From: Variovorax sp. EL159
Lineage (GTDB): Bacteria > Pseudomonadota > Gammaproteobacteria > Burkholderiales > Burkholderiaceae_C
Direction: 5' to 3'
Assembly: GCF_900100965.1 (NCBI RefSeq)
Contig: NZ_FMUJ01000001.1
Location: forward strand, 45,592 to 109,591
Length of the DNA stretch: 64,000 bases
Notes under the pieces: model-generated
Databases searched by the model: none
What the model saw: only the letters and a program-made list of their open reading frames with translations
Told to the model about the DNA's origin: nothing
In this document: piece by piece, positions 29,660 to 37,052 of the stretch
How positions within the stretch are numbered: the stretch's first letter is position 1
Layout of the letters: every line of letters begins with the position of its first letter
Position numbers and translations under genes: made by a program

Positions 29660-30526
29660 TCAGGGTGCCTCTCCAGCATGGCCGAACGTGCGGTACTCGC
29701 CGCTCTCACTCAAGGTGCACATGTAACCCACATTTTGCGCAGGTAGCAGCAAGAGGCTGCCGTCCGGGTTGGCTCCCGTCGTAGGCCAGCCAAGGTGTTT
29801 GATCAGCAGGTAGCTGCCCAGGCGCTCGGCAAAGAAGGAAAGGGCTCGCCTTTGATACGCGTTGTGGGGGGCGAACGGCACGTGCCGGCTCAGAAACTCG
29901 CCAAGGATGGGGCGCAGGCGCTCCATGATGTCGATGAAAAGGTCGCAGGGAATGATGCCGAACTCGACTCCTCCGGGAACGAAGAGGCGTGTTTCAAAGA
30001 AAGTGGGGACCTCGGTTTCCTGCAGTACCTTCAGATCGACGGCGATACGCGTCAGAACCAGGAAGTCTGCGACGTGGTGGTAGTTGGCGTATTGGGCAAG
30101 CATCCCTTCAGGCATGAGAAAGGGATGAGATATCAGAAGGTCCGTGGCGTAGCTTGCGAGAATTTCGGCAACCTGATCCTTGCCGAGATGCAGGCCCAAT
30201 ATGCGCATGTACGGGTAGTTGGCTGCTGCAGCGCCGATGGGCTCCAGCGAGATGAGCTTGCGGTACTGGAAAATGCAGACCGATCGCCCCTCCGTTGGGC
30301 GTTTTTGAAGCAGTTCGCTGATGTACAGCGAACCTGCGGTGCCGGTCAGGTACGGATAGAAATTGCTGATATTCAGACAACCTGAGCCCACGGTGTGGCG
30401 CGAGTCACGGATGTTCAGGCGGCCTTCGACTTGATACGTCCCTGTGGCGATGACCTCCACATGGTCAGGCAATTCAAACCAGGGTGGCTCGTGGGCGACG
30501 CAAAAAAAGTAATCGGGCCCGGGCAT
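29660..30526 (-). CDS. Possible DUF4422-like glycosyltransferase
   Basis: A 288-residue protein of uncertain family. The order of features recalls DUF4422 proteins: an early strand (DYFFCVAHEPPWFELPDHVE), a segment with VGSGCLNISNFYPYLTGTAG, a 'QYRK' strand (VCIFQYRKLISL, compare the usual HYRR), and a C-terminal FAPHNAYQRRALSFFAERLG. Similarity is weak. Starting at the ATG at 30526 places the first strand at the N-terminus; a GTG at 30571 would add 15 residues. Neither has a clear ribosome-binding site. As first gene of the sugar operon it may transfer the finished sugar, but this rests on position only. Confidence 0.5.
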   Translation of the reverse strand: MPGPDYFFCVAHEPPWFELPDHVEVIATGTYQVEGRLNIRDSRHTVGSGCLNISNFYPYLTGTAGSLYISELLQKRPTEGRSVCIFQYRKLISLEPIGAAAANYPYMRILGLHLGKDQVAEILASYATDLLISHPFLMPEGMLAQYANYHHVADFLVLTRIAVDLKVLQETEVPTFFETRLFVPGGVEFGIIPCDLFIDIMERLRPILGEFLSRHVPFAPHNAYQRRALSFFAERLGSYLLIKHLGWPTTGANPDGSLLLLPAQNVGYMCTLSESGEYRTFGHAGEAP

Positions 30527-31025
30527 GGTGAGTGTTGGTTGTATCGATTTGTTGAACCGCGTATCGTGCACCCGAGTGCGAGCTTAACGTGGGGCAGGGC
30601 GCTCTAGTTAGCGGGCCGGATGCGCAAAAATCCCAATTTTCTAGGTGCCCTGATGCACAGATCCTGTTGAATCTTCGCCAATCTGAGTTCAGGCAAGCGG
30701 ATTTCCGGCTGCAAGGCAGCCGTGTCGGCTTGGGTTGCCGCTGTTTGTTTTTCTGGTCCAGCAGGGTCTGATCCAGCCTTGAATTCTTGTCTGGAACGCG
30801 CTCGCAATTGGCCGCAAAGAGCGTTCGCGATAGCTGAATGTTGGTATGGTTCGGCTAGCCTCGCTTCGAAGTTCTTGAGGTATGACGAAGTGCCAGAACT
30901 GGGAGCGACGGACCTAGGGGCGCGCCAAAGAGTGGCATGAACTGCACTGCCAGCCAACTTGCCGTAGCGGTTCATCGTTCCTGCAGACGATTTCTTGAAA
31001 AAGTGGCCAACTGCGCGGTTGCAGA
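30527..31025. other. Intergenic stretch of about 500 bases with no convincing gene
   Basis: The stretch separates the start of the sugar operon from the end of the Lon-domain gene. It is less GC-rich than the core genes. Frames of 60-123 codons exist on both strands (the longest at 30604-30975 on the minus strand), but none shows a domain, a ribosome-binding site or family-like composition. It must hold the promoter of the minus-strand sugar operon and may contain gene remains; I recognise nothing specific. Confidence 0.5.
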
Positions 31026-31670
31026 TCAGCCCGAAATCCCCGTCCGCGCCAACAGATCGCTGACCAACTCGAGGCGCATCAACGGGCTGTCGAGCTCCAT
31101 CAGCCTTTGCCGTAGTTCAAGCTGCATCGGCACCAGCTCGCACCATCGATTGGCCACCCAGCCGCAATCGTTGAACCGGTAGGGCGCACCGATCGGCAGC
31201 CGCACCGACTCGCCTTGTTCGGCGCGCCGCTCTTCGAGGGTGTCGACCAGGCGCCGCAGCGCGCTGGCCGTGTGCTGCAGATCGTCAGGAATCTCCAGCG
31301 CAACGTCATCGATCACGGCCTCGACTTCGGCGACCCACAGGCCGTGCTTCTGCAACTCGACATCGCGAACACGAAAGCGCTGCGTGCCGACGCATTCGAT
31401 CTGAAGCAGGCCGCTCTGGGGCGAGTCGAACTCGCGGATCGTGGCGAGCGTGCCGATGGCGGCGAAGCTCTCCGCGTCGGCGCCGGCCTTGCGGACCTCG
31501 CTGCCGCTGGTGAGGCTGACCACGCCGAAGGGGGCGTTGGCCTTGCGGCATTTGCCGATCATGTCGAGGTAGCGGACCTCGAAGATGCGCAGTGGCAACA
31601 GCCCGCCCGGAAACAGGACCGTACCGAGCGGGAACAATGGCAGTGAATGCAAAAGGGGTTGTGTCGTCAT
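31026..31670 (-). CDS. Lon N-terminal (substrate-binding) domain protein
   Basis: 214 residues comprising the LON/PUA-like domain without the ATPase or protease parts. The signature LPLFPLGTVLFPGGLLPLRI, then FEVRYLDMIGKCRKANAPFG, is clear. The C-terminal half is helical (DLQHTASALRRLVDTLEERR; NRWCELVPMQLELRQRLMEL). Stand-alone proteins of this type are widespread in proteobacteria; a role in protein quality control is assumed but not shown. The ATG at 31670 gives MTTQPLLHSLPLFP; the longer frame has an Arg-rich leader unlike the family. It is divergent from the YggT gene with 50 bases between the starts. Confidence 0.85.
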   Translation of the reverse strand: MTTQPLLHSLPLFPLGTVLFPGGLLPLRIFEVRYLDMIGKCRKANAPFGVVSLTSGSEVRKAGADAESFAAIGTLATIREFDSPQSGLLQIECVGTQRFRVRDVELQKHGLWVAEVEAVIDDVALEIPDDLQHTASALRRLVDTLEERRAEQGESVRLPIGAPYRFNDCGWVANRWCELVPMQLELRQRLMELDSPLMRLELVSDLLARTGISG

Positions 31671-31720
31671 CGAAGAACCTTGCGTGGCTATCATCGCATT
31701 CCGCTCACGGCTGCGCCCCC

Positions 31721-32281
31721 ATGCTCTATCAGATTCCCTCGTTCCTTCTCGACGTGATCGTCGGCCTGCTCGGCGGCGCATGCCTGCTGCGCCTTTACAT
31801 GCAGTACCACCGGGTGCCGTTCGGCAATCCGCTCGGGCGCTTCGTGTTCGCGATCACCGACTGGATCGTGCTGCCATTGCGCCGCATCGTGCCATCGGTC
31901 AAGCGTTGGGACCTGGCGAGCCTGATCGCGGCCTGGCTGCTGGTGCTCGTGAAGTTCCTGCTGCTGTGGCTGCTGATCGGCAACCTGGGGCGCATCGCGA
32001 CCTTGCCGCTGGTGTCGCTGGTGGGCCTGCTTCAGCTCGCGGTGTCGGGGCTGACGGCGCTGCTGGTGGTCTATGCGGTGCTGTCGTGGGTGCCGGGCGC
32101 GTCGCCGATGTTGCTCGACCTGATCTCGCGCCTGGCCGAACCGCTGGTACGGCCGTTTCGCCGTTTCATTCCATTGATCGGCGGCATCGACCTTTCGCCG
32201 CTGGCTGCGATCGTCGTGCTGCAGGTGCTGGCGATCGTGCTGAACAACTTGCTGGTGTTTGCCTACCAACTGGCTTTCTGA
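31721..32281 (+). CDS. YggT family integral membrane protein
   Basis: 186-residue protein with four or more membrane helices arranged as two repeats of the YggT unit. The first ends in FVFAITDWIVLPLRRIVPSV and the second in LISRLAEPLVRPFRRFIPLI, each a membrane helix followed by a basic 'P-x-R-R-x-I/F-P' turn. The family is linked in some bacteria to osmotic-stress tolerance and in others to cell division or photosystem assembly; the function here is open. The ATG at 31721 begins MLYQIPSFLLDVIVG. A strong bidirectional terminator follows. Confidence 0.88.
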   Translation: MLYQIPSFLLDVIVGLLGGACLLRLYMQYHRVPFGNPLGRFVFAITDWIVLPLRRIVPSVKRWDLASLIAAWLLVLVKFLLLWLLIGNLGRIATLPLVSLVGLLQLAVSGLTALLVVYAVLSWVPGASPMLLDLISRLAEPLVRPFRRFIPLIGGIDLSPLAAIVVLQVLAIVLNNLLVFAYQLAF

Positions 32282-32303
32282 GTCGAGCCGACACAAGACA
32301 AAC

Positions 32304-32340
32304 AAAAAGGGCCCGGGTGCGATGCACCCGGGCCCTTTTT
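32304..32340. terminator. Bidirectional intrinsic terminator between YggT gene and accD
   Basis: A 17-base perfect inverted repeat (AAAAAGGGCCCGGGTGC, three-base loop GAT, and its complement) has five A on one side and five T on the other. It lies between the convergent stops at 32281 and 32371 and can serve both strands. Confidence 0.92.
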
Positions 32341-32370
32341 GTTTTGCGTCGACTTGTCGTCGCGCCCGGC

Positions 32371-33243
32371 TCAGCTGACCGCGTCGGCCGGCTGACGCAG
32401 CAGCATCGCCAGCGTGCTGGCGATCGTCTTGCGCAGTTCGCGGCGGTCGCTGATGAAGTCGATCGCGCCCTTGGTCTGCAGGAATTCGGCGCGCTGGAAG
32501 CCTTCGGGCAGGGTCACGCGCACGGTCGATTCGATCACGCGCGGGCCGGCGAAGCCGATCAGCGCCTTGGGCTCGGCAATCACCACGTCGCCCACGAATG
32601 CGAAGCCCGCCGACACGCCACCCATGGTCGGATCGGTCAGCACGCTGATGTAGGGCAGGCCCTTCTTCGCGAGGCGCGTGAGCGCGGCGTTGGTCTTGGC
32701 CATCTGCATCAGCGAGAGCAGGCCTTCCTGCATGCGCGCGCCGCCGGTGGCGGTGAAGCAGATGAAGGGCACCTTCTGCTCGATGGCGGTTTCGACGCCG
32801 CGCACGAAGCGCTCGCCGACCACGCTGCCCATGCTGCCGCCCATGAACTCGAACTCGAAACAGGCCACGACCACGCTGATGCTGTGGACCGAGCCACCCA
32901 GCACGACCAGCGCATCGGTCTCGCCGGTGTTCTCGAGCGCTTCCTTGAGCCGCTCGGGGTACTTGCGGCTGTCCTTGAACTTGAGGGCATCGACCGGCAG
33001 CACTTCCTGGCCGATTTCGTAGCGTCCCTCGGCATCGAGGAAGGCGTCGAGCCGCGCGCGGGCGCCGATGCGGTGGTGATGGCCGCAGCTCGGGCAGACG
33101 TTCTGGTTGTGCTCGAGGTCGGTCTTGTAGAGCACCGTCTCGCAGGCAGGGCATTTGATCCACAGGCCCTCGGGCACCTGGCGGCGCTCGCTGGGGTCGG
33201 TTTGTGCGATCTTGGCGGGTAGCAGTTTTTCAAGCCAGCTCAT
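32371..33243 (-). CDS. accD: Acetyl-CoA carboxylase carboxyltransferase subunit beta
   Basis: With AccA it transfers the carboxyl group from biotin carboxyl carrier protein to acetyl-CoA, giving malonyl-CoA for the fab genes at the start of this window. The N-terminal zinc ribbon has four Cys in [20 protein letters not shown] plus PSCG. The crotonase-like core includes [20 protein letters not shown] and [19 protein letters not shown]. The ATG at 33243 ([12 protein letters not shown]) is the standard start. 290 residues is normal. It follows the trp genes, as in many proteobacteria (trpFBA-accD). Confidence 0.97.
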   Translation of the reverse strand: MSWLEKLLPAKIAQTDPSERRQVPEGLWIKCPACETVLYKTDLEHNQNVCPSCGHHHRIGARARLDAFLDAEGRYEIGQEVLPVDALKFKDSRKYPERLKEALENTGETDALVVLGGSVHSISVVVACFEFEFMGGSMGSVVGERFVRGVETAIEQKVPFICFTATGGARMQEGLLSLMQMAKTNAALTRLAKKGLPYISVLTDPTMGGVSAGFAFVGDVVIAEPKALIGFAGPRVIESTVRVTLPEGFQRAEFLQTKGAIDFISDRRELRKTIASTLAMLLRQPADAVS

Positions 33244-33287
33244 AGGCAATCCTGGGTTCTCTCGAAGGGCGATCCTTCGTGATGATT

Positions 33288-33319
33288 AGCTCCCCTTCGC
33301 CGCAAGCAGCGAAGGGGCT
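33288..33319. repeat. Inverted repeat between trpA and accD
   Basis: CCCCTTCGC and GCGAAGGGG, extended by AGC/GCT with one unpaired base, form a stem of about 12 bp with a loop of seven or eight bases. There is no T run on either strand, so it is not a typical intrinsic terminator. It may slow read-through or stabilise or process the trp-accD mRNA. Confidence 0.5.
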
Positions 33320-33339
33320 TGAGGTGAGGGCAACCCCGA

Positions 33340-34185
33340 TTATCGGCCAGCTGCATTCTTGGGGGTAGCCGCGGGCAGGGCGTCCAGCGCCTGGCGGATG
33401 CCGGCGAGGAATTCACGCACCGCCGGCACCACCTTGTCGCGCGGCTGGTCTTCGATCAGCTGAATGATCTTCGTGCCGATCACGACCGCATCGGCGGCGG
33501 AGCCCACAGCCTGCGCTGTACGTGCATCGCGGATGCCAAAGCCCACGCCGACCGGAATGCTCACGTGCTGGCGAATGCGCGGGATCATCTGGCCGACGGC
33601 TTCGGTGTCGAGGTGGCCCGCGCCGGTCACGCCCTTGAGCGAGACGTAGTAGACGTAGCCGCTGGCGATGCGCGCGACCTGCGCCATGCGCTCGCTGGTG
33701 CTGGTCGGGGCGAGCAGGAAGATCAGGTCGATGTTCGCTGCCTTCAGGTCGGCAGCGAAGTCCTCGCATTCTTCGGGCGGGTAGTCGACCACCAGCAGGC
33801 CGTCGACGCCGGCAGCTGCCGCGTCGCGGATGAAGGCCTTCTTGCCATGCACGAGGTCGTAGCGCTCGACCGGATTCGCATAGCCCATCAGCACTACGGG
33901 CGTGTTCACGTCCTTCTGGCGGAACGTGGCCACGATGGCGAGCACCTGCTTCATGCCGATACCCAGCGCCAGCGCGGCTTCGCCGGCCTTTTGGATCACC
34001 GGGCCGTCGGCCATCGGGTCGGAGAAGGGCACGCCGAGTTCGATCACATCGGCGCCGGCCTCGACCATGCCGTGCATCAGCTCGGGCGTGATGTCGGCAA
34101 AGGGGAAGCCTGCGGTGACGTAGGGAATCAGGGCCCGGCGGCCGTCTTTTTTCAGCGCGTCGAAAGTGGTGGCAATGCGGCTCAT
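33340..34185 (-). CDS. trpA: Tryptophan synthase alpha subunit
   Basis: Cleaves indole-3-glycerol phosphate to indole and glyceraldehyde 3-phosphate; indole passes through a tunnel to TrpB. The 281-residue TIM barrel has both catalytic acids: Glu in [19 protein letters not shown], and Asp in [32 protein letters not shown] and [16 protein letters not shown] are the usual phosphate-binding loops. The ATG overlaps the trpB stop by one base (TGATG), so translation of the two subunits is coupled. It ends 96 bases before accD. Confidence 0.97.
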   Translation of the reverse strand: MSRIATTFDALKKDGRRALIPYVTAGFPFADITPELMHGMVEAGADVIELGVPFSDPMADGPVIQKAGEAALALGIGMKQVLAIVATFRQKDVNTPVVLMGYANPVERYDLVHGKKAFIRDAAAAGVDGLLVVDYPPEECEDFAADLKAANIDLIFLLAPTSTSERMAQVARIASGYVYYVSLKGVTGAGHLDTEAVGQMIPRIRQHVSIPVGVGFGIRDARTAQAVGSAADAVVIGTKIIQLIEDQPRDKVVPAVREFLAGIRQALDALPAATPKNAAGR

Positions 34186-35471
34186 CACTTGCCTCCCTTC
34201 ACGCTCAGACCGCGCATCGAGGGGCGGTCGTAGAAATCGACGCCCGACAGGTCGGCGACGGTGCCGATGTCCTTGTCGCCACGGCCCGAGAGGTTGACCA
34301 GGATCGACTGGTCGGGGCGCATGGTCTTCGCGAGCTTCATCGCATGGGCCACGGCGTGGCTGGATTCGAGCGCGGGAATGATGCCCTCCGTTCGACACAA
34401 ATAGTGAAAGGCGTCGAGCGCCTCGGCGTCGGTGATGCCCACGTATTCGGCGCGGCCGATGTCCGCCAGGTACGCGTGCTCGGGGCCCACGCCGGGGTAG
34501 TCGAGGCCGGCGCTGATGCTGTGGGTCTCGGTGATCTGGCCGTCTTCGTTCTGCAGCAGGTAGGTGCGGTTGCCGTGCAAGACGCCGGGGCTGCCGCGCA
34601 GGATCGAGGCCGAGTGCTTGCCGCTGTCGAGCCCTTCGCCGGCCGCTTCCACGCCGATCAGCCGGGTGCCGGCGAACGGAATGTAGGGGTGGAAGATGCC
34701 CATCGCATTGCTGCCGCCGCCCACGCAGGCGACCACCACGTCGGGCTGCTTGCCTTCCGCTTCGCCGGTGATGCCGTCCGCCGCGAGCATCGCAGGCATC
34801 TGCTCGATGCACTCGGTGCCGATCACGCTCTGGAAGTCGCGCACCATCGTAGGGTAGGGGTGCGGGCCGGCCACGGTGCCGATGATGTAGAAGGTGTTTT
34901 CCACATTGGTGACCCAGTCGCGCATCGCCTCGTTGAGCGCGTCCTTCAGCGTCTTGCTGCCCGATTCGACGGGCACCACGGTCGCGCCGAGCAGGTTCAT
35001 GCGGTAGACGTTGGGGCTCTGGCGCTTCACGTCCTGGCTGCCCATGTAGACCACGCATTCGAGGCCGTAGCGCGCGCAGATGGTGGCGGTGGCCACGCCG
35101 TGCTGGCCAGCGCCGGTCTCGGCAATGATGCGGGGCTTGCCCATGCGGCGCGCGAGCATCGCCTGGCCGATCACGTTGTTGATCTTGTGCGCGCCGGTGT
35201 GGTTCAGGTCTTCGCGCTTCAGGTAGATCTGCGCGCCGCCCATTTCACGGCTGGTGCGCGCGGCGTGATAGATCGGCGAGGGCCGGCCCACGAAGTGCTT
35301 GAGCTCGTAGTGAAATTCGGCGAGGAAGGCCGGGTCTTCCTTGAACTTGGCGTACGCGTCGCGCAGCTCGTTGATCGCGTGGGTGAGCGTTTCGCTCGCG
35401 AAGGTGCCGCCGTAGTTGCCGAAGTGGCCGGTGGCGTCGGGTTGCTGGTAATCCTGGAAATTGCTTTGCAT
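34185..35471 (-). CDS. trpB: Tryptophan synthase beta subunit
   Basis: PLP enzyme that joins indole and serine to make tryptophan. The 428-residue protein carries the PLP lysine in [19 protein letters not shown], the active-site Glu in [20 protein letters not shown], and the phosphate-binding glycine loop [19 protein letters not shown]. It is longer at the N-terminus ([20 protein letters not shown]) than the E. coli enzyme by a few residues, as usual in Burkholderiales. It lies 48 bases after trpF and overlaps trpA. Confidence 0.98.
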   Translation of the reverse strand: MQSNFQDYQQPDATGHFGNYGGTFASETLTHAINELRDAYAKFKEDPAFLAEFHYELKHFVGRPSPIYHAARTSREMGGAQIYLKREDLNHTGAHKINNVIGQAMLARRMGKPRIIAETGAGQHGVATATICARYGLECVVYMGSQDVKRQSPNVYRMNLLGATVVPVESGSKTLKDALNEAMRDWVTNVENTFYIIGTVAGPHPYPTMVRDFQSVIGTECIEQMPAMLAADGITGEAEGKQPDVVVACVGGGSNAMGIFHPYIPFAGTRLIGVEAAGEGLDSGKHSASILRGSPGVLHGNRTYLLQNEDGQITETHSISAGLDYPGVGPEHAYLADIGRAEYVGITDAEALDAFHYLCRTEGIIPALESSHAVAHAMKLAKTMRPDQSILVNLSGRGDKDIGTVADLSGVDFYDRPSMRGLSVKGGK

Positions 35472-35519
35472 GGTTCTCGATCGTTGGGCCGCAGCCCGAA
35501 TGGCGATCGGGTGCGGCAG

Positions 35520-36218
35520 CTAACTGGAGAAGGACGAGGCGTCTGCCGCTCTGACTGCGGCGACGAATTGCCGGATCTTTTCGGCGTCCTTCAGGCCCTT
35601 GTTCCCCGGGCCGTCGATTTCGACGCCCGAGCTCACATCAACGGACAGCGTTTTGCAGCGCGTCCGCAGGATGCGAATGCCATCGCTCACGTTTGCAGGT
35701 GTGAGCCCACCACTCAAGACGAGGTGAGCGTCGACGGCGGGTGGAAGAAGTGACCAATCGAATGCCTTGCCGCCTCCGCCATAACCTTCGACATGAGCGT
35801 CGAGCAGGATGGCTTGGGCGTGGGAGTAATCGGACGCGTATTTTACGAGGTCGAAGCCCGCTCCGGCAGCCCCCAGCGGAATGCGTGCGGCACGCATGTA
35901 GCGAAAGCGGCCTGGACCGGTGGCCTCTTCGCATTGCTCTGGTGTTTCTTCGCCGTGGAATTGCGCGATGGCGCCCTTCACGCGTTCGAGCGATGCTATG
36001 ACTTTCGGAGCATCCTCGTTCACGAACAGCAGCACGGGCGTGATGAAGGGGGGCAGGCGCGAGGCCAGTTCGGCGGCCCGCTCGGCCGTTACCGCACGAG
36101 GGCTTTTGGCGTAAAGCACGAAGCCGATGGCATCGGCGCCGGCCTCGACCGCCGCATCCACATCGGCCTCACGTGTCAGGCCACAGATCTTGATGCGGGT
36201 GCGGGGAGCGACTGTCAT
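35520..36218 (-). CDS. trpF: Phosphoribosylanthranilate isomerase
   Basis: Amadori rearrangement of phosphoribosylanthranilate in tryptophan synthesis. The 232-residue barrel has the catalytic Cys in RIKICGLTREADVDAA and the catalytic Asp in ILLDAHVEGYGGGGKAFDW. LVLSGGLTPANVSDGI and SVDVSSGVEIDGPGNKGLKD are the usual phosphate-binding loops. It is a stand-alone TrpF, not fused to TrpC. Its start overlaps the truA stop by four bases, giving a truA-trpF-trpB-trpA-accD run that is conserved in proteobacteria. Confidence 0.97.
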   Translation of the reverse strand: MTVAPRTRIKICGLTREADVDAAVEAGADAIGFVLYAKSPRAVTAERAAELASRLPPFITPVLLFVNEDAPKVIASLERVKGAIAQFHGEETPEQCEEATGPGRFRYMRAARIPLGAAGAGFDLVKYASDYSHAQAILLDAHVEGYGGGGKAFDWSLLPPAVDAHLVLSGGLTPANVSDGIRILRTRCKTLSVDVSSGVEIDGPGNKGLKDAEKIRQFVAAVRAADASSFSS

Positions 36219-37027
36219 GGCGGGCCATCATAAGGAGCGCCACCGGCCTGCAGCGTGGCTTCGGCCGGCAGACCCCACTGCGCGTCGTACAACGGGCCAA
36301 GAAAGTACAGGCCGTCGGCCGAGAAGGTCGGGGCCGCCACCTTGCGGCTGCGCGCTTCCAGCACTTCGGAAATCCATTCGGGGCGCTCATCGCCCCGGCC
36401 GACGCGCACGAGGCAACCCATGAGGTTGCGGATCATGTGATGCAGGAAAGCATCGGCCTCGAATTCGAAATGCCAGCGGCAGCGTTCGCCTTCGCCGACT
36501 CGCGTGATCTCGATGCGCCGCAGGTTCTTGACCGGCGAGCGCGCCTGGCAGGCCGAGGCACGGAACGAGCTGAAGTCGTGGGTGCCGACCAGCAGCGCGG
36601 CGGCGGCGCGCATCGCGTCGCCATCCAGTGGATGCATCGACCAGCCGACCCGGCCCGTGTCGAGGCTGGGCCGCACGGGCGATTGCGACAGCACGTAGAG
36701 ATAGCGGCGCGCGAGGGCACTGGCGCGGCAATGGAAGGCATCGGGCACCGGCTGTGCCCACTGCACCGCGATGTCGTCGGGCAGGAAGCGGTTGGTGCCG
36801 CGCATCCAGGAGAAGGGTTCGCGCTCGACGGTGGTGTCGAAGTGCACCACCTGCATCAGCGCGTGCACGCCGGCATCGGTGCGGCCGGCGCACAGCGTTC
36901 CGATGGGCTGTGCAGCGAACTTCGTGAGGGCGGCTTCCAGCTTGTCCTGCACCGTGCGGCCCGAGCGCTGGCTTTGCCAGCCCTCGTATGCCTGGCCGTT
37001 GTACCGGATGCCGAGCGCCAGCCTCAC
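36215..37027 (-). CDS. truA: tRNA pseudouridine(38-40) synthase TruA
   Basis: Makes pseudouridine at positions 38-40 of the tRNA anticodon arm. The catalytic Asp is in CAGRTDAGVHALMQVVHFDT, and VRLALGIRYNGQAYEGWQSQ is the usual N-terminal strand. The 270-residue form begins at the GTG at 37027 (VRLALGIRY). The frame is open much further upstream, but that part overlaps fimV and is not TruA-like, and no ATG lies close to the conserved start. Its stop overlaps the trpF start. Confidence 0.93.
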   Translation of the reverse strand: MRLALGIRYNGQAYEGWQSQRSGRTVQDKLEAALTKFAAQPIGTLCAGRTDAGVHALMQVVHFDTTVEREPFSWMRGTNRFLPDDIAVQWAQPVPDAFHCRASALARRYLYVLSQSPVRPSLDTGRVGWSMHPLDGDAMRAAAALLVGTHDFSSFRASACQARSPVKNLRRIEITRVGEGERCRWHFEFEADAFLHHMIRNLMGCLVRVGRGDERPEWISEVLEARSRKVAAPTFSADGLYFLGPLYDAQWGLPAEATLQAGGAPYDGPP

Positions 37028-37052
37028 GAATTCAGGGAACGAAACAAGCCGC

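Noticed and set aside
30604..30975. A 123-codon minus-strand frame in the gap before the sugar operon
   Set aside because: There is no ribosome-binding site, domain or coding-like composition; it could be a gene remnant but cannot be supported.
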